Below are positions 34,430 through 42,806 of a stretch of DNA of 64,000 nucleotides, one piece after another. The translations under genes and the position numbers were made by a program. The notes under the pieces are model-generated. The model did no database searches, had not been told where the DNA came from, and saw only the letters and a program-made list of their open reading frames with translations. The stretch comes from Christiangramia portivictoriae DSM 23547 (lineage in GTDB: Bacteria > Bacteroidota > Bacteroidia > Flavobacteriales > Flavobacteriaceae): NCBI RefSeq assembly GCF_000423045.1, contig NZ_KE383972.1, positions 391,670 through 455,669 on the forward strand, in the 5' to 3' direction. The first letter of the stretch is position 1; every line of letters starts with the position of its first letter.

Positions 34430-35494
34430 TTAAATTTTAGATGATTTATTCTGAAGAAAATAGTCGGCCATCACTATGGCTGCCATGGCTTCTACGATTG
34501 GTACTGCGCGGGGAACAACACAGGGATCATGTCTTCCTTTTCCCTGCATGTCTACCTGTTCGCCTTTGGAATTGATGGTTTGTTGCTTTTGCATAAGCGT
34601 GGCAACTGGTTTAAATGCTACCCTGAAATAGATATCCATCCCATTGCTTATTCCTCCTTGAATTCCACCGCTTAGATTTGTTTTCGTAGAGCCATCCTGA
34701 TTAAACTGGTCGTTATGCTCACTACCTTTCATAGCAGTTCCGGCAAACCCACTACCGTACTCAAAACCCTTGACAGCATTGATGGAAAGCATCGCCTTCC
34801 CAAGTTCAGCATGTAATTTGTCAAATACAGGTTCTCCTAAACCTTTTGGCACGTTTTTAATGACACAATCTACAATTCCACCCACAGTATCACCGCTGGA
34901 GCGAATCTCTTTAATGTAACTTTCCATTTCTGAAGCCTTAACAGGGTCTGGACAGCGAACCGGGTTATTTTCAATTTCTGAAAAATCCAGATCCTGATAG
35001 TTCTGGTCGAGCTCAATATGCCCTACTGATGATACGTAAGCATTAAACTGAAGTGAACTCAAAAGTTGCTTTGCTATGCTTCCTGCAACTACCCTGCATG
35101 CCGTTTCTCTGGCTGATGATCTTCCGCCGCCGCGATAATCCCGAACACCATATTTTTCGTCGTAAGTGTAGTCGGCATGGGAAGGCCTGTAAGTATCCTT
35201 TATGTGAGAATAATCCTTGGATTTCTGGTTGGCATTTTTGATCACAAAACCAATAGGCGTTCCAGTGGACTGTCCTTCAAAAATTCCTGAAAGAAACTCC
35301 ACGGTGTCCGGTTCTTTTCGCTGGGTTACGATAGCAGATTGCCCGGGGCGCCTTCGATCCAGGTCATTCTGGATTTTATCAAGATCTAATTTTACACCAG
35401 CAGGACAACCATCAATCACACCGCCAATGGCCACACCATGAGATTCACCAAACGTAGTTAATCTAAAAAGTGTACCTATAGAATTTCCTGCCAT
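34430..35494 (-). CDS. aroC: Chorismate synthase
   Basis: This 354-residue enzyme starts '[18 protein letters not shown]', with FGESHG the canonical signature, then 'RRPGQS' and '[11 protein letters not shown]'. It catalyses the last shikimate step to chorismate with reduced FMN. It is 18 bases from the symporter on the same strand. It feeds aromatic amino acid and menaquinone synthesis. Confidence 0.97.
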   Translation of the reverse strand: MAGNSIGTLFRLTTFGESHGVAIGGVIDGCPAGVKLDLDKIQNDLDRRRPGQSAIVTQRKEPDTVEFLSGIFEGQSTGTPIGFVIKNANQKSKDYSHIKDTYRPSHADYTYDEKYGVRDYRGGGRSSARETACRVVAGSIAKQLLSSLQFNAYVSSVGHIELDQNYQDLDFSEIENNPVRCPDPVKASEMESYIKEIRSSGDTVGGIVDCVIKNVPKGLGEPVFDKLHAELGKAMLSINAVKGFEYGSGFAGTAMKGSEHNDQFNQDGSTKTNLSGGIQGGISNGMDIYFRVAFKPVATLMQKQQTINSKGEQVDMQGKGRHDPCVVPRAVPIVEAMAAIVMADYFLQNKSSKI

Positions 35495-35616
35495 TTATTC
35501 GATTTTGAACAAATGTAATTTTTTAAGAACATATTTGAAAGTGGAATCCTATATATTACTAATAGTGCCACAAGGTCTCGTGTAATTTAGAAATATGATA
35601 GGTCTTCTATACCGTA

Positions 35617-36003
35617 TTAAGAACTGGCAGATTCTCCGCTTTTATCTCTCGCAAGTACTTCAGTAACTCTGTTCAGGAGCGTATCCATATCAAAAGGCTT
35701 CGGAATAAATTCCACGGCGCCTACAGATTTACAAAGTTCACCAACATTATGCAGTGCAGACATCATGATGATAGGCACATGCGCAACTTCCGGGTCTGCT
35801 TTGAGTTCTGCACAAACATCAGTTCCATCTACACCAGAGATAAGCTTATCCAGCAATATGAGTTCAATATCATTTTTGATGATATTTTCCTTGGTCTGCT
35901 TAGGTTGCTGAGATACAGTGACTTTATGATCTGAAAACTCAAGTATATCTTTAAGCATCAGTCCAATAGTTTGATCGTCATCTACAATTAAAATTCTGGC
36001 CAT
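35617..36003 (-). CDS. Stand-alone response regulator receiver protein
   Basis: A 128-residue REC domain with acidic residues DDD (7-9), a phospho-acceptor aspartate in the 'LILLDKLISGVDG' strand, and the conserved 'PKPFD' Lys region near the end. It has no output domain. It overlaps the kinase stop by one base (TAATG), so it is coupled to the PAS kinase at 36003-37964 and is its likely target. Confidence 0.92.
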   Translation of the reverse strand: MARILIVDDDQTIGLMLKDILEFSDHKVTVSQQPKQTKENIIKNDIELILLDKLISGVDGTDVCAELKADPEVAHVPIIMMSALHNVGELCKSVGAVEFIPKPFDMDTLLNRVTEVLARDKSGESASS

Positions 36004-37964
36004 TACTGTGATTGATTTAAGGGTAGTAGAAAAGTGAATTCTGATCCTGTTCCAGGTTCACTTGTCACTGTTATTTTTCCTTGATGTTTTTCAATTATTT
36101 CATTTGACAGATATAGTCCAATCCCGAAGCCTTCATAGGTGTCATCATTATTGCCGGAGACTCTGTAGAAACGTTTGAAAATTTGTTGCTGTTCCTTTAA
36201 GGCGATCCCAATGCCGTAGTCTTTAACACTTACGGCTGCCTGGTTATCCTGAGTCTTAAAAATTCTTACCGATACCTTTTTTGCATCTGGAGAATATTTG
36301 ACCGCGTTGGTTATTAGATTTGATATCACCTGCCCTATTCGCTCCCTATCTGCTCTAATTTCAATATGTTCTTCATGGTCTATATCTATCTGCATTTCGC
36401 AGTGAGAGAATGACAGATCTTCAATTACGGTTTCAACCTGTTTGTTCAGCTCAAAGTCGCTGAGTTCCAGAATAAGTTCATTTTGCTCAATTCTGCTTAG
36501 ATCAAGCATTTCTGAAATTAACCGGATGAGCCGTTCAATCTGACTCTCGATTCGATTTAAATATGGTTTTACTGGAATATCTCTGGAATCTGTTTTAATT
36601 TTTTCAGGTAAAACAGTTTGTAGTAACTGAATATACCCTTTAATGGAAGTTACAGGAGTCTTCAGCTCATGACTTACTAGTTTTAAAAAGCCTTCCTTGT
36701 GCACTTCTTCATCTTTCATACTCTGGATTTCGGTACAGGAAGTAATCCAGGATGAAATTGTATGATTTCCTTTAACAGGAACAGATTTCATTAGATGCCA
36801 TCTGTACTCGTTCTCCTTATTCAGAAGACGAGCTTCAAACTCAAATTCCCTGCCCTGCTCTTTAAATTGACTTAGCTCCTTATCCAGATGTATATATTCC
36901 TCTGGGTGAACAAGGCTTAACCAGCCTTTATTCACAAGTTCTTCCGGTTCAAGACCGGTATAATCCAACCAGTTTTTGTTATAATAAAACGAATCCCCAT
37001 TTTCTGTAGCGATATTGATCTTATTCGGGATCAGATTTACCAGTTCTCTGAATTGGGCTTCGTTCTTCTTGATCTTTTCATTGAGCAGTGCCTGGTTTGT
37101 CACATCACTTGAAATGTTGGCAACACCTATGATGTTTCCGTCACCATCTCTTTGCGGTTGATATATAATATCAAAATATCTGTCTTGTTGAACTCCATCG
37201 ATAGTCAGGGAAACATGTTTTTCGCTGGCGTGAAAAGCTTCGCCTGTTTCATACACATGGTTTAGCAGGTCTACCAGGCCCTGTTCTTCTATTTCAGGTA
37301 ATACTTCCAACAGTGGTTTTCCCAATACATCCTTTCCCTTTCCCCAAACCTCAATAATAGCATCATTAGCCATATCGACAATATGATCTGGTCCAAGAAA
37401 AATGGCTATTAAACTTTCTGAAGAATAGAAAAGATCATGGAATTGCTGCTGACTCTTTTTTAGATTATCCTGTGCAATTTTGCGTTTGGTAATGTTTTCA
37501 ATACTTAATAATATGCAATGTTCATTTTGATCTGATAACTTGATCTTGCTGGCGTTTAATAGCAAATGCTTTACTTGCCCATTGCTTCCATCCACCTGCA
37601 TCTCAAAATTATTCATCTTACTACCGGAAGGCAGTATCATTTCCAATACGTTTTGCAGCTGCGGAATTTTCCACTGTGAAATGTCAAGCTCGTAGATCAA
37701 GCGATCAACAATAGCCTCTGAAGTGGTCTTAAAAGTTTTGCAGAAATTTTGATTGGCAAAGACAACTTTCAGATCACAATCCAGTATAACAACAGGGTGA
37801 TGCAAATGGTCGATAACAGACTCCTTAAGTTCTAAAAGATTATTGGAAAGCGATCTTACGGTTTCTACACCAGCAATTGAATTCGCATTCTCCAGCTCTC
37901 GAATTTTACGGTTGGCCTGTTGTAGGTCTTGCTCAAGTTGTGCAATTCGGGATTTATCGTCCAT
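36003..37964 (-). CDS. Multi-PAS sensor histidine kinase
   Basis: This 653-residue protein starts with a coiled coil (1-45) and has three PAS/PAC modules (about 45-170, 170-295, 300-415). These are followed by a HisKA with His in 'KLVSHELKTPVTS' and a HATPase with 'VISNLITNAVKYSP', 'VKDYGIGI' and 'FGIGLYLSNEIIEKH'. There are no membrane segments, so it is a cytosolic sensor. It pairs with the downstream receiver gene. The signal is unknown. Confidence 0.93.
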   Translation of the reverse strand: MDDKSRIAQLEQDLQQANRKIRELENANSIAGVETVRSLSNNLLELKESVIDHLHHPVVILDCDLKVVFANQNFCKTFKTTSEAIVDRLIYELDISQWKIPQLQNVLEMILPSGSKMNNFEMQVDGSNGQVKHLLLNASKIKLSDQNEHCILLSIENITKRKIAQDNLKKSQQQFHDLFYSSESLIAIFLGPDHIVDMANDAIIEVWGKGKDVLGKPLLEVLPEIEEQGLVDLLNHVYETGEAFHASEKHVSLTIDGVQQDRYFDIIYQPQRDGDGNIIGVANISSDVTNQALLNEKIKKNEAQFRELVNLIPNKINIATENGDSFYYNKNWLDYTGLEPEELVNKGWLSLVHPEEYIHLDKELSQFKEQGREFEFEARLLNKENEYRWHLMKSVPVKGNHTISSWITSCTEIQSMKDEEVHKEGFLKLVSHELKTPVTSIKGYIQLLQTVLPEKIKTDSRDIPVKPYLNRIESQIERLIRLISEMLDLSRIEQNELILELSDFELNKQVETVIEDLSFSHCEMQIDIDHEEHIEIRADRERIGQVISNLITNAVKYSPDAKKVSVRIFKTQDNQAAVSVKDYGIGIALKEQQQIFKRFYRVSGNNDDTYEGFGIGLYLSNEIIEKHQGKITVTSEPGTGSEFTFLLPLNQSQ

Positions 37965-38099
37965 TAAATCTGTAACATTCTAAAACAATTAATTCCATTT
38001 TTACCAAACGCTAAATTTACTGTTTTGAACGAGTCGGCATCTACAATGTCCTGGTATTAACAAAACTTTGCATTTTATATTAGAGCATGGTAGAGAATG

Positions 38100-40994
38100 C
38101 TAACCGGATGTTGGGCTGTCCTTCCGGTTCCCCTTGATCTGATGCCTGCAACTTGTACCATTCGCAGAAATGATCGTATTTTCTTTAGATTTTCTAATGG
38201 CTGGAAACAGGCTGTTTTCACCAATCCTCATACTAATTTCATAATGTTCTTTTTCATAGCCAAAAGAACCTGCCATCCCACAGCAGCCGGAGGGAATGAT
38301 TGTTACCTTATAATTTTCAGGTATATTCAGAATATCAAAGGTTCTAGAAGTATTGGATAGGGCTTTTTGATGACAATGACCGTGAATTTTGATAGTTGCC
38401 GGTGCCTGGGTGAACTGCTCCTTACTAATGTTACCGGCTGAAAGCTCCTGTTTTAAAAATTCTTCGACGATAAAACAATGATCGGCCAGATTTTTTGCAG
38501 CTTGCTTATCTCTAGCCAGTCTTAAATACTCATCCCTGAAGCTTAAGATAGCTGAAGGCTCCACTCCAAGTAATGGAGTTTTATGGTTTATAATAGGGTT
38601 AAATATCTGAATATTCTCATTAGCAAGTTTTTGAGCTTCGTCCAGAAATCCTTTGGAAAGATAGCTTCTACCACTCTCGGGATGATCTGTCATTTCCACC
38701 TGGTATCCCAATCTGCTTAGAAGTTTAAGTGCATGTATCCCAACTTCCACATCCAGAAAATTTGTGAATTCATCATTAAAAAGATATACTGTCTTCACCG
38801 GATTTTTGACTTTTAACTGGTCTTTATGTGCCAGGTAATATTTCTTAAGTGTGGTTTTTGCAACTACTGGAAGTTCCCTTTCCTGTGCCACACCAAGTAA
38901 CTGCTTGGCTATGCCGGAAGTAAATTTGTTCTGCATTACAAATCGGGATATTCCGGGAGCCTTGGACGCCAAAACGTTTTGCCTGGTAATGCCAGCGAAT
39001 GTTCGATCCCTCAGACCAGGCTTATTCGATTTATAATATTGGTACTGAAATTCAGCCTTCAGAGCGGCCATATCTACATTGGATGGACATTCACTTTTAC
39101 ATCCTTTACAGCTAATACACAAATCCAAAACTTCCTTCAGCTCGGGTTGGTCAAATCTATTCTCCTTGTCTGAATTGGTAAGAAATTCTCTCAATGCATT
39201 GGCTCGGGCCCGCGTGGTATCTTTTTCATCCCTGGTAGCTCGATAACTGGGACACATGGTACCACCTGCTTCTACAGATTTGCGACAGTCTCCACTTCCA
39301 TTGCATTTTTCAGCTAGTTTAAGCATTCCTTCAGCATCAGAAAAATCCATGATGGTTTCAATCTTTGGCTCTATTCGATCTGGCACATATCTTAAAGAAG
39401 TATCCATCGCCGGGGCGTCTATGATCTTACCTTTGTTGAAAATATAATCGGGGTCGAAAGCTTGCTTGAGCTCCTTCAGTAAAGCGTATACTTTCTGTCC
39501 ATACATGAGCTCAATGAATTCAGCTCTTAATCTTCCATCACCATGCTCACCACTAAGAGAACCATTGTATTTTTTTACCAGCTTTGCTACGTCCAGCGTT
39601 ATACTTCTGAATAAACCAACATCTTCAGACTTTTTCAGATTCAGTATAGGTCTTAGGTGTATTTCTCCTGCCCCAGCATGCGCATAGTATACCGCTTGCT
39701 GGTCGTAGCTCTCCATAATCCTGGTAAATTCCGCAATATAATCTGCCAGCACCGGTATGGCAACGGCTGTATCTTCTATACACGCAACCGCTTTGCGATC
39801 ACCTTTCATATTGCCCAGTAATCCAAGGCCAGCTTTCCGAAGTTCCAGCGCAAGATCTATTTGGTCTCCATACAGCACAGGAAATGCATAGCCCAGATTA
39901 GCGTTCTGTAGAGTGTTCATCAAATCTTCAAGCTCCATTTCAAGTTTTTGCTGACTCTCTGCTCGTATTTCCAGCATCAGGATGGCTTCGGGATCATCCT
40001 CTATAAAAAACCTGTTCTCGCGATATTTTAAGTTATCACTGGTACAGTCCAAAATGATCTTATCCATCATTTCACAAGTAAAAAGCGAATGCTGCATGGC
40101 AGGAACAACGGCCTGCATACAAGCGTCTATAGATCGAAAATGTACAGCGATCATTGCCTTTTCCGGAGGAGGCAATGTATCCAGTTTTAGAGTGATTTCG
40201 GTAATAAATGCAAGGGTGCCCTCGCTACCGGCAATGAGATCGCAAATATTCAGTTTACGTTCGGTGTCCTGAAACACTTCGGTGTGCAATAGTTCATCCA
40301 AAGCATAACCAGTATTACGCCGATGCAATTGCATGGGAGGAAAATTACTGATAATTTCTTTCTGATTGTCTTCTGAAGCTAGGATCTCATAAATCTTACG
40401 ATAGATATCTCCCTCCAATCCAGCGCTCTCTAATTTATGCTGAAATTCGGTTTTATCAAGATCTTTAAATTCAACTTCAGTTCCATCGCTCAACAGTGCT
40501 TTAAGGGATTTGATCCTGTCCCGGGTCGTACCGTATTTTATAGAAGTGGTTCCACTGGAATTATTACCTACCATCCCTCCTATCATACAACGATTGGATG
40601 TTGAAGTATTAGGACCAAAGAAAAGTTTGTGCTTATGTAACTTCCTGTTGAGATCGTCACGAATTACTCCGGGTTGTACAGTAACTGTCCTGTTCTCCGG
40701 ATCGATCTTAATGATATCTGTAAAATGTCTTGAAACATCCACCACAATACCGTCTCCGGTACATTGCCCAGCCAGGGAAGTTCCGGCGGTTCTTGGGATG
40801 AGTGTAGTATTGTTTTCCCTGGCAAACTTTATGAGATGAATTAAATCATTTTGAGATTTGGGAATGCTTACCGCTAAAGGAATTTCCCGATATACAGAAG
40901 CATCGGTCGCGTAAATAGTTCTCCAGAGCTCATCAGTATATAGCTCACCATCCAGGTTTTTTGCAAGTTTCAACAGGGAATTCTTCAATTTCAT
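38100..40994 (-). CDS. FAD-linked oxidase and Fe-S fusion protein (D-lactate/glycolate-oxidase-like)
   Basis: This 964-residue fusion has, in order, a PCMH-type FAD-binding module (about 30-250, 'PRTAGTSLAGQCTGDGIVVD'), a long C-terminal oxidase cap (to about 510, 'GSLSGEHGDGRLRAEF'), a two-cluster ferredoxin-like segment ('CNGSGDC' and 'CISCKGCKSECP') and a C-terminal CCG domain ('HGHCHQKAL', 'GCCGMAGSFGYE'). It resembles YdiJ/DLD-type fusions that oxidise 2-hydroxy acids and pass electrons to quinones. ATG 40994 is preferred over the TTG at 41009. Confidence 0.9.
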   Translation of the reverse strand: MKLKNSLLKLAKNLDGELYTDELWRTIYATDASVYREIPLAVSIPKSQNDLIHLIKFARENNTTLIPRTAGTSLAGQCTGDGIVVDVSRHFTDIIKIDPENRTVTVQPGVIRDDLNRKLHKHKLFFGPNTSTSNRCMIGGMVGNNSSGTTSIKYGTTRDRIKSLKALLSDGTEVEFKDLDKTEFQHKLESAGLEGDIYRKIYEILASEDNQKEIISNFPPMQLHRRNTGYALDELLHTEVFQDTERKLNICDLIAGSEGTLAFITEITLKLDTLPPPEKAMIAVHFRSIDACMQAVVPAMQHSLFTCEMMDKIILDCTSDNLKYRENRFFIEDDPEAILMLEIRAESQQKLEMELEDLMNTLQNANLGYAFPVLYGDQIDLALELRKAGLGLLGNMKGDRKAVACIEDTAVAIPVLADYIAEFTRIMESYDQQAVYYAHAGAGEIHLRPILNLKKSEDVGLFRSITLDVAKLVKKYNGSLSGEHGDGRLRAEFIELMYGQKVYALLKELKQAFDPDYIFNKGKIIDAPAMDTSLRYVPDRIEPKIETIMDFSDAEGMLKLAEKCNGSGDCRKSVEAGGTMCPSYRATRDEKDTTRARANALREFLTNSDKENRFDQPELKEVLDLCISCKGCKSECPSNVDMAALKAEFQYQYYKSNKPGLRDRTFAGITRQNVLASKAPGISRFVMQNKFTSGIAKQLLGVAQERELPVVAKTTLKKYYLAHKDQLKVKNPVKTVYLFNDEFTNFLDVEVGIHALKLLSRLGYQVEMTDHPESGRSYLSKGFLDEAQKLANENIQIFNPIINHKTPLLGVEPSAILSFRDEYLRLARDKQAAKNLADHCFIVEEFLKQELSAGNISKEQFTQAPATIKIHGHCHQKALSNTSRTFDILNIPENYKVTIIPSGCCGMAGSFGYEKEHYEISMRIGENSLFPAIRKSKENTIISANGTSCRHQIKGNRKDSPTSG

Positions 40995-41107
40995 ACTCAA
41001 ATTTAGCAAGTTTCAGAATACCTGCTTAACAGATTCTTAATTAATATTAACAATACATTTACTAGCCTGAACGTTCTCATATTGGTAAACGGCATAAATT
41101 TGCCGTG

Positions 41108-41626
41108 ATGAATATAAAACAATCAAAAATGAGAAAAGTAGTTCTTTTTGCAGCTTTAATTTTCGGAGCTGTTTTTCTGAATGAGGCAAATGCACAGCAA
41201 ATCTCTCAAAACGCACTTGGTTTAAGAGTGGGTGATGGGGGTGGATTTGGAGCTGAAGTTTCATATCAGAGAGCAACACGTGAGAACAACAGGTTGGAGT
41301 TCGATCTTGGATGGAGAAATGACAGTAATTACGATGCCATTAAGCTTGTTGGGTTGTACCAATGGGTTTGGAACATTGAAGGAGGTTTCAACTGGTATGC
41401 TGGTGCTGGTGCAGGACTTGGGAATTATGACGATAACCGGAGAGGTGATATAGATCGTAACGATGGAGTTTTTGCTTTACTGGCAGGTAACGTTGGGATA
41501 GAATATAATTTTGACTTCCCCCTATTATTATCGCTGGATTTCAGACCTGAAATTGGATTCTCAGATTATGATGATCACGATGAGTTTACTCCAGATATCG
41601 CTCTAGGTATTAGATACCAATTCTAA
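41108..41626 (+). CDS. Small outer-membrane beta-barrel protein
   Basis: This 172-residue protein has a signal peptide (ends around 'NEANA-QQ') and regularly spaced aromatic-rich strands. It ends in Phe with 'DIALGIRYQF', a typical outer-membrane C-terminus. It is rich in Asp-Asn-Arg loops (DDNRRGDIDRND). ATG 41129 (MRKVVLF) is an equally likely start. Terminated by the hairpin at 41647-41672. Confidence 0.7.
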   Translation: MNIKQSKMRKVVLFAALIFGAVFLNEANAQQISQNALGLRVGDGGGFGAEVSYQRATRENNRLEFDLGWRNDSNYDAIKLVGLYQWVWNIEGGFNWYAGAGAGLGNYDDNRRGDIDRNDGVFALLAGNVGIEYNFDFPLLLSLDFRPEIGFSDYDDHDEFTPDIALGIRYQF

Positions 41627-41646
41627 TTGAAAAGAAGATATAAATA

Positions 41647-41675
41647 AAAAAGGAGCCAGCCAGCTCCTTTTTTTA
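41647..41675. terminator. Bidirectional intrinsic terminator between the barrel gene and bshA
   Basis: AAAAAGGAGC (41647-41656) and GCTCCTTTTT (41663-41672) pair around the CAGCCA loop and are flanked by A and T runs on each side, so it serves both the plus-strand barrel gene and minus-strand bshA. Confidence 0.9.
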
Positions 41676-42803
41676 TTTATTGCTCAATGCTATATTATAA
41701 AGCTCTTCGTACCTGGGAACGATCATATTAATGTCAAAATCCCGTGCTGTTTCCCCAGCCTGACGTTTGAACCTTTGTAAATCTTCATCGTTTTTCAAAA
41801 TGGAAACAGCGCTTTTTGCCATGGAATCCACATCACCCACATCATGCAAAAATCCTGAGACACTATCCTTGTTCACTTCCGGTAAACCACCTGTATTGGT
41901 GGAAATTACAGGGACTGAGTGAACCATTGCTTCAAGAGCAGCCAAACCGAAACTTTCTGTTTCTGAAGGTAGCAGAAACAGATCAGAAAAGCATAATATT
42001 TTATCAATCTCATTACTCTGCCCCAAGAAAAGAACTCTATCTTTAATGCCCAGTTCTCGAACCAGTTTTTCGGCTGTTTCTCTTTCCGGGCCTTCTCCTA
42101 CCATCATTAATCTGGCACCAATAGACTTCTGAATTTCGAAGAATATCTTCACCACATCATCCACCCTTTTGACTTTTCTGAAATTACTCACGTGAGTAAT
42201 GATCTTCTCATTGGAAGCCGCCATCAATTCTCTCTGGCAATCTGTAAAAGTCTTTTTCTGAAATTTAGATACATCGATAAAGTTCGGGATCACCTCTATA
42301 GCTGTTCTTACATCAAAATGCTTTAGCGTATCTTCCTTCAGGCTTTGTGAAACTGAAGTAACATAGTCACTTTTATTAATACTAAAAGTAACTGCAGGTT
42401 TATAAAATGGGTGATTTCCAACAAGAGTGATGTCTGTACCATGCAAGGTGGTTACCATTGGGATCCTGATTCCTTCCTCTGCGAGCATTTTCTTTGCCAT
42501 ATAACCAGCATATGCATGAGGAATGGCATAATGCACGTGCAAAAGCTCTATACCATAATTTTTAATAACGTTGACCAGCTTACTGCTCAAAGCAAGTTCA
42601 TAGGGCTGGTAATGAAACAATGGATATTCAGGAACGTTTACTTCGTGAAACCTGATATGGCTGGAGATTGTTTCCAGTCTTACCGGTTGCTTATAGGTTA
42701 CGAAATGCACCTCGTGCCCACGTCTGGAAAGTGCTAGGCCTAATTCTGTGGCCACTACTCCGCTACCACCAAAAGTAGGATAACAAACAATTGCAATCTT
42801 CAT
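41673..42803 (-). CDS. bshA: N-acetyl-alpha-D-glucosaminyl L-malate synthase
   Basis: This 376-residue GT4 glycosyltransferase starts 'CYPTFGGSGVVATELG' with the BshA-specific Y-P-T-F-G-G-S-G-V-V segment. It also has 'HVHYAIPHAYAGYMAK', 'TTLHGTDITLVG' and 'LLPSETESFGLAALEAM'. It makes the first intermediate of bacillithiol from UDP-GlcNAc and L-malate. It is 3 bases from the GH3 gene and ends the large envelope/redox block. Confidence 0.95.
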   Translation of the reverse strand: MKIAIVCYPTFGGSGVVATELGLALSRRGHEVHFVTYKQPVRLETISSHIRFHEVNVPEYPLFHYQPYELALSSKLVNVIKNYGIELLHVHYAIPHAYAGYMAKKMLAEEGIRIPMVTTLHGTDITLVGNHPFYKPAVTFSINKSDYVTSVSQSLKEDTLKHFDVRTAIEVIPNFIDVSKFQKKTFTDCQRELMAASNEKIITHVSNFRKVKRVDDVVKIFFEIQKSIGARLMMVGEGPERETAEKLVRELGIKDRVLFLGQSNEIDKILCFSDLFLLPSETESFGLAALEAMVHSVPVISTNTGGLPEVNKDSVSGFLHDVGDVDSMAKSAVSILKNDEDLQRFKRQAGETARDFDINMIVPRYEELYNIALSNK

Positions 42804-42806
42804 TAA